Shown: in pieces, positions 36,043 to 41,833 of the stretch
Layout of the letters: the number at the start of each line of letters is the position of its first letter
How positions within the stretch are numbered: position 1 is the stretch's first letter
Assembly (NCBI GenBank): GCA_028248455.1
Contig: JAOKHV010000014.1
Span: 1 to 43,122 of the forward strand
DNA from: Ascidiaceihabitans sp.
Lineage (GTDB): Bacteria; Pseudomonadota; Alphaproteobacteria; Rhodobacterales; Rhodobacteraceae
Length of the DNA: 43,122 bases
Direction of reading: 5' to 3'
Notes under the pieces: generated by a model
Seen by the model: the letters and a program-made list of their open reading frames with translations, nothing else
Database searches by the model: none
Told to the model about the DNA's origin: nothing
Translations under genes and position numbers: made by a program

Positions 36043-36842
36043 GGGAATTCCCTCAAAATTGCCAACGCTTCCTCGTGGATTTCAGGATTTGATGCTGCAA
36101 GGGCTCGACCACCATTATGGGCTGGGCCTCCTTGCCAATCGGTAACAATGCCACCTGCCCCGTGAATTAATCCAATTGGGCCTTGGATATCATAGGAGTT
36201 CAACGACGCCTCAATTACCAAGTCAACATGACCTGCCGCTAACAGTGCATACGCATAACAATCCATGCCATAGCGGGTCAGCAGGGCTTTTTCAGCCACG
36301 GCTCCAAAACCTGCCCGTTCTGTCGGAGAACCCACTTCGGGGAATGTCGTAAAAACAGTCGCTTCCGATAGCGGACGCTGCTTGCGTGTTTGGATAGCGC
36401 CCTCGCCATGTGGGCCAACAAAGAGAGCACCTTGCGGCGTCCCAATAAAGCGTTCGCCGATATAAGGTTGATCGATCACGCCAATCTGCGGTCCAGCATC
36501 ATCCCCAACCGCAATCAAGACGCCCCATGTCGGCGTGCCGGATACAAAACCACGTGTTCCATCGATTGGATCCAAAACCCAAGTCAGGCCACTGGTGCCA
36601 GATTTTGCTCCATACTCTTCACCAAGGATTGCATCATGAGGACGCAGTTGGGCCAAAAGATCGCACATCGCTCGTTCTGCAGCTTTATCAGCGACAGTGA
36701 CCGGATCAAATCCAACCGCCAGTTTGTTTTCTGCCAACAGCCCAGCAGAACGAAAGTGAGGGAGGATGACAGCACGTGCAACATCAGCCAAAGCATTGGC
36801 GACTGATACAAGTTCGTCGTGAATTTCAGGTCTATATGTCAT
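36039..36842 (-). CDS. hisN: histidinol-phosphatase, inositol-monophosphatase type
   Basis: A 267-aa Mg-dependent phosphatase of the inositol monophosphatase superfamily. Metal-site motifs are present in order: GFDPVTVADKAAERAM (near residue 55), ILGEEYG (near 81), and VLDPIDGTRGFVSGTPTWG (near 97-115). The C-terminal SYDIQGPIGLIHGAGGIVTD contains the last Asp ligand. HisN-type enzymes remove phosphate from histidinol phosphate in histidine synthesis; a related sugar- or inositol-phosphate substrate is possible. The chosen ATG agrees with relatives. It has no ribosome site but directly follows a hairpin and a T5 run. The stop overlaps the 8-oxoguanine deaminase start. Confidence 0.85.
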   Translation of the reverse strand: MTYRPEIHDELVSVANALADVARAVILPHFRSAGLLAENKLAVGFDPVTVADKAAERAMCDLLAQLRPHDAILGEEYGAKSGTSGLTWVLDPIDGTRGFVSGTPTWGVLIAVGDDAGPQIGVIDQPYIGERFIGTPQGALFVGPHGEGAIQTRKQRPLSEATVFTTFPEVGSPTERAGFGAVAEKALLTRYGMDCYAYALLAAGHVDLVIEASLNSYDIQGPIGLIHGAGGIVTDWQGGPAHNGGRALAASNPEIHEEALAILREFP

Positions 36843-36843
36843 G

Positions 36844-36868
36844 AAAAAGGGGTGCCATTTTGCCCCCC
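36844..36868 (-). promoter_or_regulatory. terminator-like hairpin directly in front of hisN
   Basis: On the minus strand GGGGGGC-AAAATG-GCACCCC can fold (six pairs and one mismatch) and is followed by TTTTTC and then the hisN ATG. It resembles a Rho-independent terminator or attenuator placed right at the start codon. It could also simply end the XRE transcript. Confidence 0.45.
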
Positions 36869-36884
36869 AAATTGCAATCATTCT

Positions 36885-36911
36885 TAGCAGGCTTATTAAA
36901 CAAGCCTGCTA
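36885..36911. terminator. stem-loop downstream of the XRE regulator
   Basis: TAGCAGGCTT and AAGCCTGCTA form a perfect 10-bp stem with a 7-base AT-rich loop, 26 bases after the XRE stop. No T-run follows on the minus strand, so termination would be inefficient or would involve the second hairpin at 36844-36868. Confidence 0.5.
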
Positions 36912-36936
36912 TACGTCAGTTTTTAAATTGCAAATA

Positions 36937-37323
36937 TTAAGCTGCGTCGCCCAAAACACGGGCAAGATCAAATACGCGACGGCGTTGATGTGCAGGGATC
37001 GCATAGTACGAACGCACAAGGTACATGACCTCTTTGTTGTTCATAAAATCAGCAGGAGTTTGCTCCGTCGCGGGTTCTTTTACTGTTTCAAGCGGCACTG
37101 ATTGCTCAATCCCATCAAGGAAATACGCGGCAGGTGCACCAAGTGCTTCAGCAATACCCCACAATCTAGACGCGCTCACACGGTTTGCACCCGTTTCGTA
37201 TTTTTGAATTTTTTGGAATTTAATACAAACGATTTCAGCAAGTTGCTGTTGTGTCACTCCAACAATCCAACGTCGCTGGCGCATTTTCAAACCTACGTGA
37301 ATATCAACATTGTGCAGCATCAT
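36937..37323 (-). CDS. XRE-family transcriptional regulator
   Basis: A 128-aa DNA-binding protein. The helix-turn-helix covers residues about 15-70: MRQRRWIVGVTQQQLAEIV, then IKFQKIQKYETGANRVSASR, followed by LWGIAEALGAPAAYFLDG. This pattern is common in roseobacter single-domain regulators. The C-terminal 60 residues (TPADFMNNKEVMYLVRSYYA) form a short conserved tail of unknown role. Targets are unknown. The open frame extends to 37545, but the extra 74 codons lie antisense to the DUF1127 remnant and are not family-like; GGAAATT before the ATG at 37323 supports this start. Compared with relatives I would expect EKVGIKFQ where this copy has EIVCIKFQ. Confidence 0.85.
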   Translation of the reverse strand: MMLHNVDIHVGLKMRQRRWIVGVTQQQLAEIVCIKFQKIQKYETGANRVSASRLWGIAEALGAPAAYFLDGIEQSVPLETVKEPATEQTPADFMNNKEVMYLVRSYYAIPAHQRRRVFDLARVLGDAA

Positions 37324-37361
37324 AATTTCCAAAACTCGGTCTCGAAGGGTAACTCCTTTAA

Positions 37362-37562
37362 TTCCTTCAAACAGCGACGACGAAAGCACCCTATCCACGC
37401 TCGGCCGCCTCTCTACGTCACCTTTACAACGTTTGGCGCAGTCGCCGCGCACTTGCCGCATTGGATGATGCGGCCCTAAAATACCTCGGCCTATCACGCC
37501 ACGACGCAACACGCGAAGCCGCCCGTCCCTTCTGGGACACGCCAAATACGTGGCGCATGTAG
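37362..37562 (+). pseudogene. DUF1127 protein remnant without a start codon
   Basis: A plus-strand frame, open from 37362 to a TAG at 37560-37562, encodes a clear DUF1127 C-terminus: LRHLYNVWRSRRALAALDDA, then ALKYLGLSRHDATREAARPF and WDTPNTWRM. Relatives start some 15-20 residues before the LRHLYNVW segment. Here the codons from the upstream stop to that point contain no ATG, GTG or TTG. The codon just before ATTKAPYP is ACA, where an ATG would be expected, though that is a guess. AAGGG at 37345-37349 might be a leftover ribosome site. DUF1127 proteins are short Arg-rich factors, some of which bind RNA and affect phosphate or carbon metabolism. Non-standard initiation is possible, but loss of the start is simpler. 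Confidence 0.65.
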
Positions 37563-37701
37563 CACTGAGTTAAATAATCGCTAAAATTGAAGCATGTTTC
37601 GGGCAGAATTGACTTGAAACATGCGCCCCGCACCCCAATATTAAAAATATACAACAGGCAGAGGTTTTTCTGCCCCCAACAGTTCCCTTTGGAGGTCAAA
37701 A
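37563..37701 (+). promoter_or_regulatory. leader of the Bax inhibitor-1 family gene with two hairpins
   Basis: GCATGTTTC and GAAACATGC (37592-37600 and 37616-37624) form a 9-bp dyad with a 15-base loop. GGCAGA and TCTGCC (37657-37662 and 37669-37674) form a second stem whose loop contains TTTT. A strong GGAGG ribosome site follows, 7 bases before the ATG. The promoter itself is not obvious. Confidence 0.45.
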
Positions 37702-38502
37702 ATGGCTGACGTGAATACAATCCGCAGCGCGGCAGGTGCAAATGCCGCCAGCATCGACGCGGGTCTGCGCGCCCACATGAATAAAGTTTACGGTCAAATG
37801 TCTATCGGCATGTTGATAACCGCGTTGGCAGCTTGGGCCATCGCTGGCTTGGCGGTCACATCTGACCCGTCAGCTGCAGCAACCAACGCTGAAGGCGCTG
37901 TATATGCGCTGCGGGAGGGTTCTTACCTGACCGGTTTGGGCAGCCTGCTGTACACTTCGCCATTGCGCTTCGTCGTCATGTTCGCACCACTTGCCTTCAT
38001 CTTCTTTGGCTGGGGCGCATTGATGAGCCGCGGTTCGGCTGCTGCTGTTCAATTGGGTTTCTTCATCTTTGCCGCCATCATGGGCGTCTCAATGAGCTCA
38101 ATCTTCTTGGTTTACACACCGTATTCCATCACACAAACGTTCCTAGTCACAGCGATCGCCTTCGCAGGTCTTAGCCTTTATGGTTACACCACGAAGAAAG
38201 ACCTGTCTGGCATGGGTACATTCCTGACGATGGGTGTAATTGGCCTGCTTGTTGCTATGGTTATCAACATCTTCTTGCAATCTTCTGTAATGATGATGGC
38301 GATCTCAGCCATCGGTGTTTTGATCTTTGCAGGCCTAACCGCCTACTACACACAAGACATCAAACGCACATACGTTGCACATGCTCACCACGGTGACCAA
38401 GAATGGTTGGACAAAGCAGCTTCAGACGGCGCGTTATCTTTATACATCTCTTTCTTGAACATGTTCCAGTTCTTGCTGATGTTCATGGGCCAACAAGAAT
38501 AA
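37702..38502 (+). CDS. Bax inhibitor-1/YccA family membrane protein
   Basis: A 266-aa protein with seven predicted helices and a cytoplasmic N-terminus. MNKVYGQMSIGMLITALAAW near residues 27-46, FFIFAAIMGVSMSSIFLVYT near 120-139 and the C-terminal SDGALSLYISFLNMFQFLLM carry the family pattern. The Asp in the last helix region corresponds to the pH/Ca2+ sensing pair of the BsYetJ structure. E. coli relatives (YccA, YbhL) bind FtsH or act as putative calcium leak channels; the role here is unknown. GGAGG gives a strong start. A good terminator follows at 38527-38554. Confidence 0.9.
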   Translation: MADVNTIRSAAGANAASIDAGLRAHMNKVYGQMSIGMLITALAAWAIAGLAVTSDPSAAATNAEGAVYALREGSYLTGLGSLLYTSPLRFVVMFAPLAFIFFGWGALMSRGSAAAVQLGFFIFAAIMGVSMSSIFLVYTPYSITQTFLVTAIAFAGLSLYGYTTKKDLSGMGTFLTMGVIGLLVAMVINIFLQSSVMMMAISAIGVLIFAGLTAYYTQDIKRTYVAHAHHGDQEWLDKAASDGALSLYISFLNMFQFLLMFMGQQE

Positions 38503-38526
38503 ACATAAACACCATTTGCTGTAATC

Positions 38527-38554
38527 AGGGCCGCCCAATTGGGTGGCCCTTTTT
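38527..38554 (+). terminator. Rho-independent terminator of the Bax inhibitor-1 family gene
   Basis: AGGGCCGCCC and GGGTGGCCCT pair over an AATT loop (10 pairs, one G-U), followed by TTTTTCGTTT. It separates this gene from the DUF1272 gene. Confidence 0.85.
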
Positions 38555-38576
38555 CGTTTAACAACAGGAGAAGACG

Positions 38577-38876
38577 ATGCTGGAGCTAAGACCAAACTGC
38601 GAGTGCGACCTACCACCAGAAGCATCCAATGCCATGATCTGCACCTCTGAATGCACGTTCTGCGCAAACTGCGTGAACAACGTCCTTGCTAACGTCTGCC
38701 CCAACAGCGGTGGAGGCTTTGTTCCGCGTCCCATACGCCCCCTACAGGCACGTCGGGAGGGGTTAGGCCACAATCACCAGCAACCAAGTCAGGTGCGCGC
38801 ACACACCAAGTACACACGCGAAGAGTTGATAAACTTTGCAGTGCGCCATAAGCACGTTGATCCAGCGGATCGTTAG
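38577..38876 (+). CDS. DUF1272 domain protein
   Basis: A 99-aa protein beginning LELRPNCECDLPPEASNAMI. Cysteines in NCECD, CTSECTFCANCV and NVCPNSGGGF form a compact metal-binding pattern, probably for zinc, in the first 50 residues. GGGFVPRPIRP closes the DUF1272 domain. The second half (about 50 residues) is polar and rich in His, Gln and Arg, and varies between relatives. It is cytoplasmic and of unknown function. AGGAG lies 8 bases before the ATG. It follows the Bax inhibitor-1 family gene after that gene's terminator, so it is transcribed separately or by read-through. Confidence 0.85.
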   Translation: MLELRPNCECDLPPEASNAMICTSECTFCANCVNNVLANVCPNSGGGFVPRPIRPLQARREGLGHNHQQPSQVRAHTKYTREELINFAVRHKHVDPADR

Positions 38877-38887
38877 GGTGATCGACT

Positions 38888-39411
38888 TTAATCAGTTAGG
38901 TTTAGAAGCCAGCAACGAACGTCACGTGGACTACATAAGTGCACGACATTCAAATCGCCACGCACATTCGTTAAAAGCTACGCAATCTTGGCACGAGAGG
39001 AATGACGACTCGTCCATATATACCGATACAAAGCCAAAGTTTGAGGATGCATACGTTCGACAAATCCTTTCGGCAAGTCGGCGCCGCCTTCCGCTTTACC
39101 TAGGTTGCGAAACAAGCGCTTTGTGACGCGCCACAACCGCAAGCCAACGGGCAAATCGAGCCATATCAAAACCTCAGCGCATGCTTTGCGACTTTCATAA
39201 TTTCGCGACATCCTACCTTCAAATATCCACGACTGATGCGCGTCAACAGCTAACGCCATTGGCAATTTTCGGCCAACGGACGTTCGACCCAATTTTCTTG
39301 CCAATGGATTTGATCCATATGAAAGACGGGTAAATTTAATCGCTCACACAACATACGCGCCAATGTGGACTTCCCCGAACCCGGACCAGCAACAATCACT
39401 ATACGTTTCAT
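38888..39411 (-). pseudogene. P-loop kinase-like protein (FlaR/AAA adenylate-kinase-like), frameshifted
   Basis: The minus-strand gene starts at the ATG at 39411 with GGGAGG upstream. It encodes KRIVIVAGPGSGKSTLARML, a Walker A motif (GPGSGKST), then HMDQIHWQENWVERPLAE. At about 39266 a one-base loss in an A-run shifts the frame. The next frame continues KLPMALAVDAHQSWIFEG, DVLIWLDLPVGLRLWRVTKR and YRYIWTSRHSSRAKIA. A TAG at 38978-38980 then interrupts it, after which LLTNVRGDLNVVHL and DVRCWLLNL continue to a TAA at 38888. So there is one frameshift and one nonsense codon. Intact relatives are small nucleoside- or shikimate-kinase-like ATPases of unknown substrate. Confidence 0.8.
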
Positions 39412-39432
39412 GAACGTGCCTCCCAAAACGCA

Positions 39433-39459
39433 AAAGACCGCGCTAGATGCGCGGCCTTT
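39433..39459 (-). terminator. Rho-independent terminator of rpmG
   Basis: On the minus strand AAAGGCCGCGC pairs with GCGCGGTCTTT over the loop ATCTA (11 pairs, one G-U), followed by TGCGTTTT. It lies between rpmG and the broken kinase gene. Confidence 0.85.
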
Positions 39460-39481
39460 GTATACGTAGTCAGGTAAAATC

Positions 39482-39649
39482 TTACTTGATTTTGCCTTCT
39501 TTGTACTCAACGTGCTTACGTGCAACTGGGTCATACTTACGTGCAACCATTTTTTCAGTCATTGTACGTGCGTTCTTTTTGGTCACATAGAAGTGGCCAG
39601 TGCCCGCGGACGAGTTCAAACGGATTTTAATCGTGGTTGGCTTAGCCAT
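39482..39649 (-). CDS. rpmG: 50S ribosomal protein L33
   Basis: A 55-aa protein with the full L33 pattern: [20 protein letters not shown], then [20 protein letters not shown], and [15 protein letters not shown]. It is part of the large ribosomal subunit near the exit site. It is the cysteine-free type of L33, which needs no zinc. GGAG lies 7 bases before the ATG. The longer open frame upstream (to 39850) is not coding. It is a single gene with its own promoter and terminator. Confidence 0.97.
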   Translation of the reverse strand: MAKPTTIKIRLNSSAGTGHFYVTKKNARTMTEKMVARKYDPVARKHVEYKEGKIK

Positions 39650-39669
39650 GTTACTTCTCCTGCTGCGTA

Positions 39670-39741
39670 GGTTCCTGAAAAAGCGGAACCACGCGTGAAT
39701 TCTTGATTTATGGCTTCTACCCCGCCCACCATCCGAGTCAA
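39670..39741 (-). promoter_or_regulatory. candidate rpmG promoter and leader hairpin
   Basis: On the minus strand TTGACT (39736-39741) and TAGAAG (39714-39719) are spaced by 16 bases, a reasonable sigma-70-type promoter for this group. The leader then contains GGTTCC...GGAACC (39670-39690), a 6-bp stem about 20 bases upstream of the rpmG start. Function is not known. Confidence 0.5.
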
Positions 39742-39884
39742 CCGCAAAAGCAGGAAGATCATCCGCCAGCAGTAGAAAAAACCGCGATGCTGTGAAAAAC
39801 ACTGCACCCAAGGTCTCGATACAACATTTCCAACAGCGATGCACTGCCAAAGATGATCATTTCACAACATCAGATTCGCAGCCC

Positions 39885-39898
39885 TTTAGGGCCCTAAA
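39885..39898. other. 14-bp palindrome near the rnpB 3' end
   Basis: TTTAGGGCCCTAAA is a perfect palindrome about 20 bases beyond the 3' end of rnpB; GCCCTTTAGGGC (39881-39892) overlaps it as an alternative stem. It may help end or trim the rnpB transcript, though no T-run follows. The rest of the stretch between rpmG and rnpB shows no gene. Confidence 0.5.
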
Positions 39899-39917
39899 TG
39901 ACAACAAATATAGATAT

Positions 39918-40321
39918 GCGCGGAAGGCCTGTAAGCCGGATTTTGTCTAGATGCGTTACCACACCCGAGATAGTCATTCATCTTAGCACGCAGTTACCTG
40001 CGCACCTCTAGCTGCCAACCCGGACCTGCTGGGGCAAAAGCAGCCCCGCGACTTGCGTCGCACGCGGTCCCTATTTGGCATTGCTCCTGGTGGGGCTTGC
40101 CTTGCCAGTCCGGTTGCCCGTCCCGCGGTGGGCTCTTACTCCACCGTTTCACCCTTACCTGCGTGTGATATCGGTTGCCCGATCCGCACACAGGCGGTCT
40201 ATTTTCTGTGGCGCTTTCCCTAGAGTTACCCCCGCCGGGCGTTACCCGGCACCATTGCTTTGTGGAGTCCGGACTTTCCTCGCGATTGTTGCCAATCCCG
40301 CGACCATCCAGCCTTCCGCGC
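39918..40321 (-). ncRNA. rnpB: RNase P RNA
   Basis: A 404-base bacterial type-A RNase P RNA that cleaves tRNA 5' leaders together with the RnpA protein. Near the 5' end the minus strand has the conserved GAGGAAAGTCCGGACTCC. The 3' region has GACAAAATCCGGCTTACAGG, complementary to the tRNA CCA end. The termini pair perfectly: GCGCGGAAGGC at the 5' end with GCCTTCCGCGC at the 3' end (helix P1, 11 bp). GTAAGGGTGAAACGGTGGAG and the region near GACGCAAGTCG fit the other conserved cores. The ends are set by P1, so they could be off by a few bases. Confidence 0.95.
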
Positions 40322-40327
40322 AATCGC

Positions 40328-40356
40328 CTTGTGCGTTTTGTTTGGGGGTTCGTCAA
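40328..40356 (-). promoter_or_regulatory. candidate rnpB promoter
   Basis: TTGACG (40351-40356, minus strand) and CACAAG (40328-40333) are 17 bases apart, and the RNA start inferred from P1 (40321) lies 7 bases further. The -35 box is good; the -10 box is poor, so this is tentative. Confidence 0.45.
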
Positions 40357-40376
40357 TGGGTTGGAGTGTTAGACCG

Positions 40377-41015
40377 CTACCAAGATTGAAGAACCGCGTG
40401 GTCCTTGGCACACAAAGGGCCCGTAGCAGATTGGTTCCAACGCAAGCGTACGGCTTGCAAGAGGTCAGCTGCGGGCACGCGAGTGTCATACCCCGCATGT
40501 GCTGCCAGTTCCGCAAACTCTGTGGCAGCGCATCCCTTCGGGGGCGTATCAGCGGCAAGCGCCTGCATGGCCAAACGTGCCCAATCAAACCGTGGACCCG
40601 GATCAATTTTACGACCCGGCGCTAGATCAGAATGCCCTATCACACCCTCAGCCGCGATATCCCAACGTTTCATGATCTGAGGCAGCAGTATTTCTAACGC
40701 GTGCATCTGTGGTTCTGAAAACGGATGGGCCCCTGCATTATCAAGTTCAACACCGATAGAACGCGAATTGATATCATCCTGACCATGCCAGCGCCCTGCC
40801 CCTGCGTGCCAGGCCCGCATCTCCTCGGGTACCAACTGTGTCAGTTCTCCCAAATTGGAAATTACGTAATGTGCAGAAACTTCAAATACGGGATCACACA
40901 GCCGTTCAATGGCGGCCTGTGCTGTCTTCATAGCACTGAAATGTAAAACGATCAGCGAAGGGCGAAGGGCATCACACCGTGAACCGCAATTGGGAGAGGC
41001 GATTTGTTCGATCAC
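40377..41015 (-). CDS. N-acetylmuramoyl-L-alanine amidase (AmpD/AmiD type)
   Basis: A 212-aa zinc amidase that splits the bond between N-acetylmuramic acid and L-alanine in peptidoglycan fragments. It has the first zinc His in LIVLHFSAM, the catalytic Glu in SIGVELDN, and the second His with the Lys and Asp in GHSDLAPGRKIDPGPRFDWA. No signal peptide is visible, so a cytoplasmic AmpD-like role in cell-wall recycling is likely. The start is taken as the GTG at 41015, which overlaps the excalibur gene stop (GTGA); a TTG at 41039 is also in frame. The C-terminal 50 residues form a small extra domain usual in roseobacter members. Confidence 0.88.
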   Translation of the reverse strand: MIEQIASPNCGSRCDALRPSLIVLHFSAMKTAQAAIERLCDPVFEVSAHYVISNLGELTQLVPEEMRAWHAGAGRWHGQDDINSRSIGVELDNAGAHPFSEPQMHALEILLPQIMKRWDIAAEGVIGHSDLAPGRKIDPGPRFDWARLAMQALAADTPPKGCAATEFAELAAHAGYDTRVPAADLLQAVRLRWNQSATGPLCAKDHAVLQSW

Positions 41016-41770
41016 CCGCGATATTTTGCTGGATTCCAATCACAGGCATAACCGTCACCATCAGGATCCAAAGCTAGGCGGTCTCTGGTAGGACCACCCC
41101 GGGTCAAGAACTCAAGCTGAGCATCATCTGCCGAATTGTATTTCGCGCAATTGCGTTGTGTTCTCGCAACCGATGCAAAACCTAAGCGACGGTGAACCTG
41201 CGTTCCAAGTGGATGTTGCGTTTCCAGTGCATAGGCCACAACATTTAGCTGATTAGAACCGCTGCGGCTTGGCAATGCCGTTGGCTGAACAACAGCGTAT
41301 TGCGCACGATTTGCTGCAATACGCGCCTTATCGCTTTCGATTGAATGGCGACCGGATACGGCACCAAAATCATTTTCATCAGAAATACCCGCATTATTCA
41401 CTGCAACTGGTGCAGGGTTGGATGGGCTAGCATTCACCACCTGACGTCCCGCCTCAACAGAGGTGCGCGCAACATCGTTGCCCAGCGCAGCTAAAGTATC
41501 ATTAGCAATAGAACTAGTCTGGGCGTTGACTGTCGCAGCAACCTGAGCCGTCTCAGACGTTACCGCCTGAACCGCTTGATTTTGCCGATTGCTGGACCGC
41601 AAGGTTTGCGATTGAACCGTCAATGGCGCATCAAGCTGTGCACGTGCACTGTCTGAAGTATCAAATCCTACACCTTGTCCAAGTGCACCTGCCCCACTTT
41701 CAGGAAGTGCAGGTTGGCAAGCAGCCAAAGCACCAAATGCTGAAGCCATCATTATCAATCGGATCGTCAT
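41012..41770 (-). CDS. excalibur calcium-binding domain lipoprotein
   Basis: A 252-aa protein with a lipoprotein signal (LIMMASAFGALAAC), so it should be lipid-anchored outside the inner membrane. A long low-complexity region rich in Ser, Ala, Gln and Asn (about 20-165) follows. The C-terminal 50 residues hold the excalibur motif: RNCAKYNSADDAQLEFLTRG, then DRLALDPDGDGYACDWNPAKY. The DxDxDGxxC core should bind calcium, with the two Cys probably forming a disulfide. The stop overlaps the amidase start. This pairing suggests a cell-wall role, which is inference. A 17-bp direct repeat lies directly before the ATG. Confidence 0.87.
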   Translation of the reverse strand: MTIRLIMMASAFGALAACQPALPESGAGALGQGVGFDTSDSARAQLDAPLTVQSQTLRSSNRQNQAVQAVTSETAQVAATVNAQTSSIANDTLAALGNDVARTSVEAGRQVVNASPSNPAPVAVNNAGISDENDFGAVSGRHSIESDKARIAANRAQYAVVQPTALPSRSGSNQLNVVAYALETQHPLGTQVHRRLGFASVARTQRNCAKYNSADDAQLEFLTRGGPTRDRLALDPDGDGYACDWNPAKYRG

Positions 41771-41772
41771 AC

Positions 41773-41805
41773 TACCTGCCTCTGGTTCCTATCTGCCTCT
41801 GGTTC
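41773..41805. repeat. 17-bp-period direct repeat before the excalibur gene
   Basis: TACCTGCCTCTGGTTC (41773-41788) is repeated as TATCTGCCTCTGGTTC (41790-41805), 15 of 16 bases equal. On the coding strand each copy contains CAGAGGCAG, so the ribosome-binding region is duplicated. This suggests slippage duplication. Confidence 0.8.
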
Positions 41806-41833
41806 GCTTAAGTGCGCTATATTTTTGCAGTGT

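Noticed and set aside
36925-36936. AATTGCAAAT near the XRE gene end as a PccR site
   Set aside because: Single element located downstream of a gene, without the paired repeat; chance in AT-rich sequence.
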